A stretch of 64,000 nucleotides of DNA from positions 84,772,001 through 84,836,000 of the forward strand of contig CP136891.1 of NCBI GenBank assembly GCA_034359265.1, read 5' to 3'. This DNA comes from Canna indica. Taxonomy: Eukaryota; Streptophyta; Magnoliopsida; Zingiberales; Cannaceae. Shown piece by piece: positions 11,223-24,568 of this stretch; position 1 is the stretch's first letter; the number at the start of each line of letters is the position of its first letter. A program made the translations under genes and the position numbers. The notes under the pieces were generated by a model. The model saw nothing but the letters and a program-made list of their open reading frames with translations. It ran no database searches and was not told where the DNA came from.

Positions 11223-13242
11223 TTTGTGATGTTAAATCGATAGGCATCGAAACAAAGCAGTCAAATTAATGAATGAAATAGATTTTGGGAGAAGAAACGT
11301 TGAATTGGTGGGGGTACCCAAGTTGCATTTCTTTTCTTTTTTACTTGCGGTTATTTGTTCGTTTATTAGTTCTTGATTCAAATGAGTCAAGTAAAAAATG
11401 TAAAGAAAAGGCACTTTGATTTTTAAAATAGTTTCCGAATACAAATATAGTATATGAATTAAAGAGTCTCAATTAAGTTTCTTAAATTAGGGAAGATTCA
11501 TCGTATAATGTATTCATATGCAGGCAATGCTTACGTACGTGTCATATTTAAGTAAAGATATACGTGGTTAGGAAAGATTAGATTACATTGGTTGGTTGAT
11601 ATATCTATATAAGGACGTGATTATGTGCTACAGTTAACTAATTGCATATGATTTATATAAGAGTTAAAAGATGATTTTCGTCCTCGAACTATTGAAAATA
11701 GGATAAAAATATTTTTATTTTTTTTAAAATTAATTTTTATTCTTAAACAAACGAAAATGATTGAAAAATACTCTCGAATTATTAAAATTGGATAAAAATA
11801 CTCTTAATTTTTTTAAAATAAATTTTTTATCCTTAAACAAACGAAAATAATTAAAAAATATCAGTATTTTTATCCACGTTTAAACATAGAATGAGTTTTT
11901 TTTCTTAAAAATGAGTTAAAATATTAGTATTTTTAAACTATTTTTATTTATCTAGAGGTAAAAAATTTATCAAAAAATAAATTTAAGGATATTTTACTCA
12001 TTTTTAATAGTTTGAGTGTATTTTTTAATTATTTTTATTTATTAAAAAATAAAAAATCAACCAAAAAAAGTTTAAAAATATTTTTAATTTATTTTCAATA
12101 GTTCGAGAATAAAAATTATCATGTATCCATTAACGGGTGCCCTAAAAAATTCTAGTATTATGTAAATTACATATACTATATATATACACAATGAAATGAA
12201 CACATTATATTTATTTTTAGGTGTATCGGGGACAAGTTAAATAAAATATATTGAGGAATAATAAATAAAAAATGTTTGTTTGATATTCGTCATGTCTTAT
12301 ACCACACAAGGTTTATGATTCTTATTGAAATATTTTTTTTAATCTTTTGAATCCAGTAAATGATTGTCAATTTGTCATACATTTCGTGCTGTACCCCAAG
12401 AAATATGTTTAGAAAAAAATCCTATATTTTGGATATTGGTATTGGCAAATTCTGAGTGAACCACCGAACCGGCGTTCACATGTTCTGTGATTTTCTTCTT
12501 TTTCCTTCATTTTCGTCTTTATTCTGATATTACATAGATCCTGGAGAAATGTAGATGAACAGATAGTCATCATATGAACCTGTGAAGTATATAAGTTCGG
12601 AAAATGAAGCTACGTTACAGAGCGAGGACAGTATATATATGACGATCGCATAAATATATTTTTTATTAATCCTGGACAGCGAGCAGAGCAAAAACTTGCC
12701 TAGTTTTAAAGCTATATAACACATTCAGCCCATGGTTTTTCATTTATATAGCAACTTCATTACAGTCTGCTTATAAAGGCAGACGAACTGGGATTTATAA
12801 ACGAAGACTTGTCCAATGTAACAAAATAAGGAAATAATACAAAATTCACACAAACAAATTTAGATGACTCAGAAACCATCTGGAAAAAAACTTTATTTTT
12901 GATACTGTAAGATGTGGTAAAATATACAACTGCAATGCCCAATTTCTACAAGTTTTCTGCTCGAACCACCTCTTCTGACTTTTGAGACTGGATAAATTGG
13001 TCACAGAATGACAACTATGTTGGAGCTTCCTCACGAGAAAATGAAATAAGAGACATCTTCAAACATATATAAAAGGGAACTGCACATGAATTGTAAGGCA
13101 GAAGGGCTTACCACCTAAATAGCCGCTATAGGGGAACTAAAAATTGCCAGCTATATTCCTCTACCAGCTACAAGGGTACCATATGGACTATGATGCCATC
13201 ATCAAAAAAGCCACTATGAAAAAAACACAGGTCTACCAGCAT
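11223..13242. other. Convergent intergenic region
   Basis: Lies between the 3' ends of the transporter (plus) and COG1 (minus). It holds 3' UTR sequence, a foldback repeat (11664-12123), and AT-rich DNA. Sequence from about 12.5 to 13.24 kb probably includes the COG1 3' UTR. No gene seen. Confidence 0.55.
11664..12123. mobile_element. Foldback (long inverted repeat) element, about 460 bp
   Basis: The left arm around TCGTCCTCGAACTATTGAAA is inverted on the right as TTTCAATAGTTCGAGAATAA. Inside are two head-to-tail copies of an AAATACTCTCGAATTATTAA / TTAAACAAACGAAAATGATT unit and an inverted counterpart. Exact ends and target duplication were not resolved, so the superfamily is open. Confidence 0.5.
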
Positions 13243-16200
13243 TCAAGATTCAAACATGGCAGAACCTGATGCAAGAGATGATAGGAGTCCTGCTGCCGGG
13301 CCAGGAAGAATGTCACCAAATGTTGACATAGCAGCTGCTGATCTGTCTTTGAGTCTACCGACTTGGGCATCAGAAAGCATAGACCCCCACCTAGATGTAC
13401 TCTCCCCAAATTTGCTGCCAACCTATTTATTTTAGAAGAAAAGACAAATGAAATCCACTTTTTAATTTCCAAGTTTTAGAAGAAAACAATAAAGATGTTA
13501 TGAACGACATTTAGATATAACTTTTTGAGTAAGCTATATCATGAATCACTGTAAACAATATTGCACATCCATTCTCACAGTAAGTACAAACATATCACGC
13601 CAAGAAGATGTAGAATATGCCAACTTGCTAACCTCAACAACTGAGCGTCATGGATTAAAATTTCCCAATTTCCAGAAAGATGAGTGTACGTAATTTATAT
13701 GGAAACTAGTAATTACTCAATAACAGATGAACTTACAACTATTCCATCTCATCATTGGGAATCTGATGATGGACTTGAGACATTTCAATTTCTTCAAGGT
13801 GAATGTACTAAATCCACAAGGAGACTATTAATCAAGCACTGGGTTATGAACTTGCAACTATTTATCTAAATAACCAGTCTATGTGAAGAAACTAAGGAAA
13901 TCATGTGCATAATGTTGTATTCTAGAGGACTCCAACATGGGCGGACAAAACACTACAAAACGAACCAACAAATCAATTAAAAAGCAAAGGAATGGGTTTC
14001 ATGTTTCAGTTGCTGAAGTCAATGCCTCTTCTCAAAATATAGGCAAGCAAGATACCCTAAAGCCAAACAGGCTAGTTTGCAGGTGAAAAATTCTACTTAA
14101 CTAATAAAGTTAGTTTTTTTATCAGGTTTGACGAATTCTTAAGGGAGTTAGATAAATGAGAAGCAGTGGCTTTACATCCACTAAACTATGTTATTAAGTT
14201 ATTCAGCAACAAGCATATTGATAGAGGATACTCAATATAACATAGGTCTAAATTGCAAAACAAATTACATAGACGAGGTTTTTGATGATAAAAGTACACT
14301 CAAATGACCAATATAAATCCACAGAATGAGCAATTGGTAGTGTGCTTAATCATGGATAGGAGAAATTATGGAGTACCTGGGTACTCATCAGAAATTATCC
14401 AATCATATCATGTACAAGTTCCAATTAGTACCTGTGTCATGAAAGATTTCAGCAGGGGTGTCGCAACTCCAAAATTTGAACTATCATCAAACTCAGTCTT
14501 TGAAGATTGTTCTCCATTTGGATATGCTTTCCAAGGGCTCCTCAGTGTGCTATCATCAGCTTTCTGCAGAGCTGATTTAATGGTACCTCTTGAAGATAAT
14601 GCAGGAGCACTGAAATGGAAAAGATGCATCAGAACCATGCCACAATGCCACAACTGGTGATGTTGGCAATTAAAAGAGAGAGAAATGTAGGTTTAATACA
14701 ACTAGAGCATACTTCAAAGAAACCCAAGAGGAAACAAAACTGAAATGAATTAACCAACAAAACAATTTAACTGCATAATAGAGACATTGATTCTAGTCTC
14801 AAAATGTTTGAAGCCACTTCAACCACTTCCTATTCCTAATCCTTGAAGCCACTTCAACCACAATCCAATAGGACGATGCATCATATTGAACAAAGAAACA
14901 CTAACCTGATTGGAAGGTATTTAAATCGAGGAACTGTGGAACATCTCAAAATGTTTGACCCCGTGTTCGACTTTGTAGGTAATTTCTGAACAGTGTCAGT
15001 GTACAGGCGATTAAGCTGAACCAAGAAGCCAAAAAGGACAGAATATCGCTTGTATGATTGCTTCTCATTTTCCCAGAGGTAAGGCTCATACCTGCACAAT
15101 TATGCAAAAGAATCAAGCACATAACATCTGCATCATATTATCATGGGATAATAACAAGAAAACAATGCAGTTTTATTAGTTTACTAAATGCAATAAAAAA
15201 TTCAATCTGTAGTTTAACATGAAATTTTGAAAAGAGTGCTTACGTAGCCCAGTCAATGGGATCCATCCTTTGTGAAAAACTGTTTATCAGCCTTTTCACA
15301 GTCTCCATATTAACAGAATCAGGTTGGCTTTGTGGTTGCTTCCATCTTGATGTAGGTTTTATTGCAACAGTTCTTAATGAATCTTCTTTGGCATTTGATT
15401 CAGGAGTCATAGAGTTCTTGCCTCCAGATAGAATGTCAGAAATGAATTTTAGGTCTAGCAAAATTTGCAATATTCCTTTTTCTGAAACCTGAGATTCGCC
15501 ACTTTCTACAGCTGACAAGAATCTTTCATAGGTCCCAACTGCCTATAAGGAAATTTGTATGGGATTAAAACAACTTCAGAATAGTCTGAAGGTAGTAACA
15601 AAAAATCTTCATAAAATTCTGTTTTTCACAAAAGATTGAGCTCTTCATCTGGCAAAAATGAAGGTCTCAACAAGTTACAACATTAAACTGCACACTCTAT
15701 TTGGAGGGTTCTCATATGAGGATAAAAGAGAAGATACACGTCCCTTATGGTCACTAAAGAGAATAATAGCATCTAAGGATTTTTCATCAGCTACCTATAG
15801 CAATCAAACTAGGACGTCGTGTCCTAAATCTGAAAATACATTAATTACAAAAATACATAGCTATTTAGCACATACCATAATTATTTAATATCCATGTCTA
15901 ATTCACCACAATAATTTTTCACCTTTGTTTGCAGCTAGGAAATCACTATGTTTTCCTTTATTCAATTGTCAACCACATGAATTTTACTTAATAATTTGTA
16001 TGTAAGTATGTCATCATGAAACTAAATCAGTTTAGTGTCTTTCTACCCTCTGATGTTGGATCCTGAGAAAAAATTGAAATTAGAGCATGCTGTGAATATC
16101 TTAACCCTTTTAGCTGTCAATATCCGATCCTTCAAACATAGCAAACTAGGTGTATTAAGAAAGGAACTCATGTTTTGGGGTTTCTTAGTGGTCCATAAAA

Positions 16201-18605
16201 AACTCCTTTGATAGACTCCACATATTGCATACTCTCCTCTTGAGTCTTGATCACTTTCGATCTTTTATTCAACTCTATTTTTTCACCATGAACAGTTTTT
16301 CCCTATACCTTCTTCTTATCTCACATATCAAAATGGCATTACATGAAATAATATCTTAGAGAAATCATCAATAGAAATTAACCTATCTCAGTGGGATGTA
16401 TTAAGATGCATATGTACAAACAAGAGGGCCAACCATATACATACATACGTCCTAACAGAGTCAACTAAAAGGATATGCAAAGATAACAGATATCAACAAA
16501 ACATCTTCAATTCAAAACTGGATGAAAAGCATACACTACGAACCATGCTAGTTTAAAGAATGTCAAAAGATAAGTGATTCACCTATTGTTAAACAACTAG
16601 CACCAATTTACAAACAAGGAGCAACTTACCTTCTCCAAAAGTTTCCATGCAAACATTTGCAGTGTAAATCTGTCAAGAACATGACCACCAATCCTATGAA
16701 TTTCTAAGCATGCTTTAAAGAGAAATGAGGTGATGTAAAGTGAAGGCATCGAAGGAAGAGAGACTGTCATCTCCAATGGACCCTCCTTGGATTCATCTTG
16801 TTTGATAATGGTTACTTCCCATCCCTACAAGAGCAACAGTTGTTTGCATGTAACTAAACACATGGCTAATTACCTCCCAGAAGATGTTATAAAAGTCTAG
16901 ATACAGAAAACAATAGTGTAGCATATAATACTACCATACAATCCATACACAACAATGGTAACTTTAATCTCACTGAGATAATAGAAAAAGAAATTGCTTC
17001 AAGAATCAGGTAAGCATAGAATTAATTATGCATGATTTCCTTCTTCTCCAAAAAGAACATATAACTTTCAACATGTGATTCCTGCTATAAAAACACATCT
17101 GGACGACTCTTTAGTACAACATACTATTTTCTCAATAAGAATTTTATTATACTGGATAGAAAAAGGCAAGCAACAATAGTCATTTGATCAGGTTTGCTAC
17201 TTGCAAATTATAAGCTAACTTTCACTGTTTTCTACTAAATTATGAGTTGATTTTAATTGTTTTAATAGTTTTAGTTATAATAGTTTTTCAAGCTTCAAAC
17301 TATCTAAAAGCATTCTTAGTATCATTGTGCCTAGAGAAGCATAAATCTTAACGACATAAAAATATTGTGGATAAATTATATTCTCATGTAAATTTTCTCG
17401 AGATTATCAATTTATAAGCATGCTATACAGGAGTGAGTGTTGGAAACTAAAGTTCAACATATACACAAGTTGAATGTGGCGAAAATGCGGATGTTAAGGT
17501 GGATGAGTGGCCATACAAGATTGGACAATATTAGAAATGAATACATCCGGCAGAAGGTGCATGTAGCACATATTGGAGACAAATTAAGAGAATGTCGTTT
17601 AAGATGATTTGAACATATGTTATGGAGACCCATGTGGCCAGGTGCCCCGATTCGAAAATGTGATAGTTTAGTAGTAGAAGGTAGGAAGAATGATAGAGGT
17701 AGGCCTAAAATTACGTGGCTGAAATAGTGTCTAAGGATCTACAATTACTAGATGTATCTAGGGCTGATCTTGCATTGAGCAAAGGGATGTGGAGACAGAG
17801 AATCCATATAGCCGATCCCATCTACTAAGGGATTGAGGCTTAGTTGTTGTATCAATTTATAGACAGCTGAGTTTGCCATTTGTGTTACTAAACTTGTTAG
17901 CATAAAAAAATACACCTCTGTCATTTGAGAAACCACTAACTTGATGTATCCTAAATAATTATTATGCATATGCTGATTGTTTTACTTGATCAACTGCAAA
18001 GTTTACAGAATTCTTTTTAACTACAAAGTCATCAGGTTGCTAACTTTCTCTAATTTGATGTAAGGTGCCCTTATACAGAATGAACATGCTATAGTTTGCA
18101 ATTGAAAGAGATCATCATGGATAACATGCCACTTTGATAGTTTATTGTGTGTTTAACCTCCTTTTCAGTTATTCTCATAGTCATGTCATGCAGTGATAAA
18201 AGGTAAGGGTGAGCATCGGTTCGGTTCGGTTAACCGAATCGAACCATAGAAAAAAATTTAACCGTTTACCGAACCGAAAAAATTCGGTTAATTCGGTTCG
18301 GTTAACCGAATTTTCGGTTCGGTTCGGTTAATTTAGTTCGGTTAACCGAAAAGATTAAAAAAAAAAATTCAAAGCATGCAGGTGGACTCGAACTCGGCCA
18401 ATTGAGAATTAAATTTTAATTTTTACCCTTCTAACCATCTGAGCAAACATTACTATCAATTTATATATAACTAACACCTATTATATATATATATCGAATG
18501 TTAAATAAATATTATTACACAACATGGGATTCGAACCCGGGCCGGCGGAAATGCTAAACTTAACACTTAACCACCAAGACAAATAACAAGATTTAATATA
18601 TCTGT

Positions 18606-18644
<39 letters not shown>

Positions 18645-21160
18645 TATTCGATTAATTCGATTAATTTACCGAACCGAACCGAAAACCGAACCCAAAAATT
18701 TCTTTAACCGAAAACCGAACCGAAATTAATTCGGTTAATTCGGTTCGGTTAAATCGGTTTCGGTTCGGTCGGTTTCGATTCGGTTTCGGTGAAGTTTGCT
18801 CACCCCTAATAAAAGGATAACAATGTGCATTAGATGGTCAAACATGTTTTCTGTCCTATTATTTAGAGAAGAATATGAAAACTATATGAAGTTATAAACT
18901 ATTGCCTAAAATTCTTATCCATCGAAACTACTCAGAGCATTCAGGAACCACATACCTGTAAAGGAGTTGATGAAGATAATGCATCATCTCTGTTAAGATC
19001 CTTGGAAAGAATCAGTGTTAGCTCATTGGACACCCATATAATCCACAAATTATGAGCTCTGATGCATAGTTCTCGAAAAGTTTTGTTGAGTTCATCAAGT
19101 TTTGCACCACTATTGTCATCTGATGCAAATAATGCAGCAGCAGCTGAAATTGATTGCCTTCGAGGATTATCAAGGATGTTTCTTCTGGGACTTTTAGGAC
19201 TGTCATGTGTGTGCCTTCTAGGGCTTGGAGAGACAGGGGAGTCAAAAACTAATTTAGATTGCCCTGGCAAAGGAGATGATGGCAGGCTAGTAGAGACTGT
19301 ACCATTCATATCTTTAATCCACTGCCTTGGGGAACCAAGAATCAGTGGTATATGACTCGAATAATTTCTTAATGCAAACAAAAGTCGTCCTACAAAAAGT
19401 GATCTTTCAACAAGTACAGAGTGAGGTAAAGAATCCTTGTCCAGCTTGTTGCTTTCTAAAGAAGCAGAAAGCTGTGCAAGTTCATCTTCAAGTTCCTTCA
19501 ATAAAACAGAGATGGTTCCATAACATTTCTCTTGAAGAAATGGTGCTAGCTCTTTTAACCTCAAAATAGAGTTATGAGATTCTATAAATAATATAAGGTC
19601 CTCCAGTATGCTCTGACATTTGTTGTCCAATGCATCTCTAATTCGACTAACTTCTGGTCCAAGATATGCATTAAGGCTACTATGGAAGTCATTTTCATAT
19701 ATTGTTGGCTTAAGTGCATAAAGAAGTCCTGTTTTCTTTTGAGTTGGTTCTGAGAACCAAATTCCACCACCAGTAGAGGGCCTATTCAGGTAAGCTTGGA
19801 AATCATCCTGATCTTTTGGACATGTCTCCATGATAGCCTGGATCGAGTTCTTCAAGTTGATATCTCCATTCAAGTTCACAAACCCAGAATTCACAATCTC
19901 TTTCATTCTTTTGACAAATGCCTCTTCCAACCTATCTTCTAAGATATCCTTTCCATCTTTCAGGATTTCCTCACGGATCTGATTCCAAGGGGACTTGATA
20001 TCAGAACCAAAAACATTCTTCAGCCACTGTTCCAAACTTTCCTCCAGCCCCTCTCGTCCATCCAAGGTTTCACGGACCAGCTTCTCAGCAGCTGCAAGCC
20101 CTTCTCCACTCACAATTGTATCGGTTATTCTCTTTCCACTCGCCAGCAAACCAAATATCTCATCACAGCAGTTCCTCAACCAAGAAGAGCAGGTATGCGC
20201 AATGAAACTCGGTTCAAGCAAAACCATAGCCGTTTCCAATTTCTCCCTACGCGACTTCCATAGCTTCACCTCCTCCTCAGGATGCGGAATCGCCCCAAAC
20301 AACTGCGACCCAGGGGGAGATCCAAGCACCATTTTGTAGAACAACGGCATCTCATTCAAGGCACGAAGAAAGAGCTCGCCCACTTGTCCCAAACTAGATC
20401 TAATGATCCTCACCAAATCGCACAACAAGGAAGAAGAAGAATTGGGATCCAATGATGTACCTGCTAGTTTCTGCGAGATCCACGACTTCCTCGAGTCCAA
20501 GAACAAACCAATGACCTGCTTCGGTTCGAGGTTGTCGATAGTGGCAGCGGCGGCGAGAGCATCGGCGTATGCTGCAACGGTAAGTCCCTGGTCTGTCAGC
20601 CTCTCGCGGCTTCTTTGCGAGATCTGAACCTTGAATCCCTCAACGATCTGCCACTGGTGGCGAAGCAGCGGGAATTTGGCCAGCACCTCCCGATCAGCGG
20701 CGGTAGATAGGATGCCGTGGACCTCCCTGGCCCGAAGGTAACGACCTGAGGCCTCGAGGAGCATGGACTCATCGAGGCAGCCCCAGATGTTCTCGGGAGT
20801 GTCGACGAGGTACTTGACTCGGGCAGCGATGCCATAGATGCGGGCGCGTGCGGGGTTAGGGCCGAGGGCGGGCGAGTCAGGGGCTGCAGGAACCGAGAGG
20901 GAGCGGAGGGCCGCGTCCACGGCAGCGAGGTTCGAGTCAATTGACTCGCAGGAAGAGCGGATTTGGAGAATGGAATCGGCGGAGTCGATGAGGTCGCGGT
21001 AGCTCTCGCCAACGAGCAGGCGGAGTTCCTCTTCCTTGGCCTTGATCTCGCGCCGGGTCGCGGCCTCCGCAGCCCGGATCTCGGGGATCGGCTTGGAGCG
21101 GAACAACGACTCGGCGTCGCGGGCGCCGCCGCCGGCAGACGGCGGCGGAGGTGAACGCAT
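13243..21160 (-). CDS. COG1: Conserved oligomeric Golgi complex subunit 1 (COG1), 1080 aa
   Basis: Subunit of the COG tether that captures retrograde vesicles at the Golgi and maintains glycosylation enzymes. Exons on the minus strand: 21160-18956, 16824-16630, 15542-15244, 15091-14906, 14609-14432, 13422-13243; all introns are GT-AG and phases join without stops. The N terminus has the Vps51/COG1 signature, [15 protein letters not shown], then a charged coiled coil and [20 protein letters not shown]. Later landmarks are [14 protein letters not shown], a Ser/Pro-rich stretch ([17 protein letters not shown], about residue 655), [20 protein letters not shown] in exon 2, FKYLPIRSAPALSS across exons 4-5, and [20 protein letters not shown] near the stop. 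ATG at 21160 was preferred to the in-frame ATG at 21208, because [11 protein letters not shown] then DAESLF matches the family start. The length fits plant COG1. Intron 1 (2.1 kb) hosts two transposon relics. Confidence 0.95.
17425..17865 (+). mobile_element. LINE ORF2 C-terminal remnant in COG1 intron 1
   Basis: A decayed plus-strand frame (antisense to COG1) reads [20 protein letters not shown], then [16 protein letters not shown], a [13 protein letters not shown] motif with its W replaced by a stop, and GRPKITWLK followed by further frame changes. This is the end of plant L1-type reverse transcriptase polyproteins. It is followed by ATCCCATCTACTAAGGGATT-GAGGCTTAGTTGTTGTA, typical of these LINE 3' ends. 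Inactive 5'-truncated insertion. Confidence 0.8.
18204..18808. mobile_element. 605-bp hAT-type element in COG1 intron 1, 8-bp TSD
   Basis: Termini TAAGGGTGAGCA and TGCTCACCCCTA form an inverted repeat with one mismatch. They are flanked by perfect copies of ATAAAAGG (18196-18203 and 18809-18816). Both subterminal zones are saturated with TTCGGTTCGGTTAA / AACCGAACCGAA motifs that can pair with each other. The centre holds two tRNA-like segments in minus orientation (B-box-like at 18381-18396 and 18526-18538) and a TA microsatellite near 18610-18640. No transposase coding. Confidence 0.9.
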
Positions 21161-22064
21161 GGCGACGGATCTCAGAGAGAGAGAGAAAGAGAGATGTGGC
21201 ACGTGCAAAAGCGAATGGACTATGGAGAGCGGGAAGGGGACGAATTATGACGGTGATGACGAGGTTGGGTCGAGCCACGAAGTCCCGTGAACTGAAAGCT
21301 TTGACGGCCCATAGGGAATAATATTTTGCGACCCATCGAGCATCAACGGCAATGATCTGATATTGGACCGGTGAACCCACTGCATAAAGTTGCCACGTGT
21401 CACTATGTGCTAATAAAGTATTAACGTGATAAAGTTTTGCGTAAAGACTTCATAACACTGATATATGGAATTTGATAGATGAATGGCTATTTTAGAGTTA
21501 TGTATTTAATATTTAGATTAATTTTTGAGAAATGTATAGAATTTGAATATTAGTACAATTAGCAGTCTATTATCTTCTCTAAATCAAATATGTTTCCATT
21601 GAGAAATAGATAAGTTTTATCAAATGGGATTAATGCAAACACCAATAAGATGCTACTGTTTGTTGTCAAATTAATTGATTAAACTTTTATTTGTAAAATA
21701 TTTTAAATTTTTTTGTTTGAATATCATGTTTTTAATTTTGTTATTTGTTTATTATTAAAAATCTAAGTAGTTAATATCTTTTATCTTTTTTTGCCACTGA
21801 AAAGTATTACTAATATTGTTTATCATGTATTATCATTCCATTTTGTAGAAAAAGAATAATTTAGAAATATATATTTTTCAGTATATAGATTTTTTTATTG
21901 TTATTTATTTAAAAAAACTATTGTTTCATTTTTTCCTTTAAATGGTCGTCTATTTCTATATTTATACACTTTTTAATTGTATATTTGTATTACTTTATTT
22001 TTTTCCTTGAAATTTATTATTGTTTTCAAATTTGTTTTAAAATAATGGTACATATATAGAAAAT

Positions 22065-22526
22065 TAGGGGTGACAAAACGGGCCGGCCCGCAGTTAACGG
22101 GCCGGCCCGGCCCGGCACGATAAGGTGGCGTGCCGGCCCGGCCCGGCCCGCTAACTCAGTGGGCCGGAAATTCCTGGCCCGGCCCGGCTCGCGAGCCCTC
22201 TTATTAATTAAAAAATTTCTAAAAAAATTATTAAAAAATAATTTAAAATATTTAAGAGACTAAATAAGCATCAAATATGATATTTCACATGAAAAACTCC
22301 ATAGATTAACTTCACCTTCAATTTTAAAGTACTAAACAAGCCCTAATCTAGACTTAATTTTTTTTAATATATGTTTAGCGGGCCAAACGGCCCGGCCCGG
22401 CCCGATAAGAGCCGGCCCGCGTCGGCCCGCAATGTTATCGGGCCGGCCCGGCCCGATAAGCTTATCGGGCCAATTTTTTTGGCCCGGCCCGCAGTTATCG
22501 TGCCGTGCCTATTTTTGCCGCCCCTA
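22065..22526. mobile_element. 462-bp hAT-type MITE with 8-bp TSD
   Basis: Ends TAGGGGTGACAAAA and TTTTGCCGCCCCTA (12 of 14 match as inverted repeats). Perfect duplication TAGAAAAT at 22057-22064 and 22527-22534. Subterminal GGGCCGGCCCGG repeats on both sides enclose an AT-rich core. No coding. Confidence 0.9.
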
Positions 22527-23298
22527 TAGAAAATCACATTTTATGCTTGCTCATATTCTTGAAAATATGAAGGAAACAATTAGAAAATTATAATTAAAAG
22601 GCATATACTTATTTTCATCATATGAATTTTTTATTAGTCTTCATTTTAACCAACAAAATTCCTTGAAGTGATATTCAAATAAATTTGAAAAGAAAATTAA
22701 AATGTGTAATCCATGATAAGAAAGTTGAATTGTAATACATAATTTCAATTTTTAATTTTATAATAATTTGATTATTATAATATCATTCAAAAATCATTTC
22801 TCCATCTAAAAATGAAGTTTTTTTTAATTTTAAAATGACTCTTATATTGTATGATACTACTATTTACACTTATTCATCATATAGCACAAAGTCTTTAGCA
22901 TTTTGCCATGCAAAATAATTAAATGCTTTCAACTTTTTGGTTTGAATAACATAAATAACATATTTTGTCATCATAATATCTTTTCTTTAAGTCATTATAA
23001 CATGGGAATAAATCATATTTTGCTCTCCATGAAATAATTTTTTTTTTCAAAATTACAACATATTGTATTTTGGACAACTCATTCTATTGATTGCCAACTT
23101 AAGTTTCATTCATAGGATTAGACTATAAATTATAAAATTATAAAATACTTTTCATATAAAAATGTTTTTAACTACATTGTTTATTTATTATTAAAAATCC
23201 ATGTAGATAATTAATATATTTATCTTTTGTTGGCACTGATTTTTTCATGAAAGTATTACTAACTGTTTATCATATATTTATTTAGTATTTTAATTATA

Positions 23299-23494
23299 GT
23301 ATGTTTGTTTTATTGAATATGATATGATTGAATTGGATAATAAATGATGATAGATTGAATATAAATTTATTAAATACGCAATGTACATCGGATATAAAAT
23401 TAATTTTATATTTTTCTACTATCATTTTCTTATAATCTATCCATTAAATAAATAATAGATATTATTTGATATTTTATCTTAGCGTAAACATGCC
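23299..23494. mobile_element. MITE, copy of the 39.65 kb family
   Basis: Left end AGTATGTTTGTTTTATTGAA and right end TTAGCGTAAACATGCC are inverted. The core AAATACGCAATGTACATCGG-ATATAAAATTAA matches the corresponding core of 39651-39854. Boundaries approximate. Confidence 0.6.
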
Positions 23495-24515
23495 ATTTTC
23501 TTCCTAGACAATGTATATATATTTTTTTGCAAAAATAATAATTAGTTGGATCCTTTCCATTATATATATATATATATATCCTATAAGTTCCATCAAACAA
23601 ATTTTCACATGATTCTAATTTATTGTTTTTAATTATCTATATGCTACTATTTTTTAAAAAAACATACCATATTATTTAATTCAACATATTCTTATATATT
23701 TATACTTTGTTTTCTTATAATTTCCATTAAACAAATTTTCACATGATTCTAATTTATTATTCTTAATTATCTATATGCTAGCATTATTTTTTTAAAAAAT
23801 ATTTTAAAACATATCATATTTATTTAATTCAACATATTCGGAGAATTATATTCTTTATATTTTCAAAATAATATTATATTTAATATATTGCACAACGCGC
23901 AACCATTGACTAGTTTATATGTAGTAATGAAAATATTTTGGGGAGGGTCAAATTATTTTTGATAATATAGATAGAGTTAGAAGCATATTTAAAATCAAAT
24001 AAATATTAGATATAGAAAATAAATTTTTTTGGTTAGCTAAAAAAATATAAATTCATTCTTCAAGACTTCCGAATAAATATAAATGAGTTTTGCTATATCT
24101 TCGTTAAAATATATCTAATAATTTTCATAATTACTCCCAATGACATCAGTTATGATTTCATCGATTAGGAATTAGGATGATGTGGTATTTATAAATATAT
24201 ATATTTTTTGGATAAAAGATTTTTCTTCGAGTAAAAATACTCGGTAAAAATTAAATAGTAAATAATCACCGTGCCATCTTATTGTCAATTTTGTCAACAA
24301 TCATCAATCATCATGATATATTTCTTCACGCTGTCGTCCCCAATCGGCTTGCGGCTTCTCCCAGCAATCCCCCACAGATCGATGTCGAAGTCAGGCTTGC
24401 GCTTATCATCATTCCCATCTCCTTCCGTTGCTGTTTCTTCTTCTAATACTACTACTACTATATCCATTCCTTCCTTCTCACCCCTTATCTAATGCCTTGT
24501 TCCGCATCTCCCTTG

Positions 24516-24523
24516 GCATATTC
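24516..24523 (+). promoter_or_regulatory. P1BS-type site (GCATATTC) upstream of PAP10-like
   Basis: GCATATTC matches GNATATNC, the binding consensus of PHR1-type phosphate-starvation regulators. It lies 136 bp before the start codon and about 45 bp upstream of a TATA-like box. An 8-mer can occur by chance; position and target gene make it plausible. Confidence 0.5.
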
Positions 24524-24568
24524 CCACTCTAAAGTCTTCGCCATGCGCCCATGCCTGACTTCTTCTGC

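Noticed and set aside
16900..17400. Additional COG1 exon in intron 1
   Set aside because: Exon 1 and exon 2 join in phase at LQ/GWEV with no missing family sequence, and no conserved peptide is seen between them.
18370..18600. Genuine tRNA genes
   Set aside because: Only A-box and B-box-like stretches are visible; no complete cloverleaf with a paired acceptor stem could be drawn. They lie inside a transposable element.
21160..21208. Upstream in-frame ATG for COG1 at 21208
   Set aside because: It adds 16 residues (MHVPHLSFSLSLRSVA) encoded by a GA/CT-rich leader. The family begins a few residues before [15 protein letters not shown], so 21160 is preferred.
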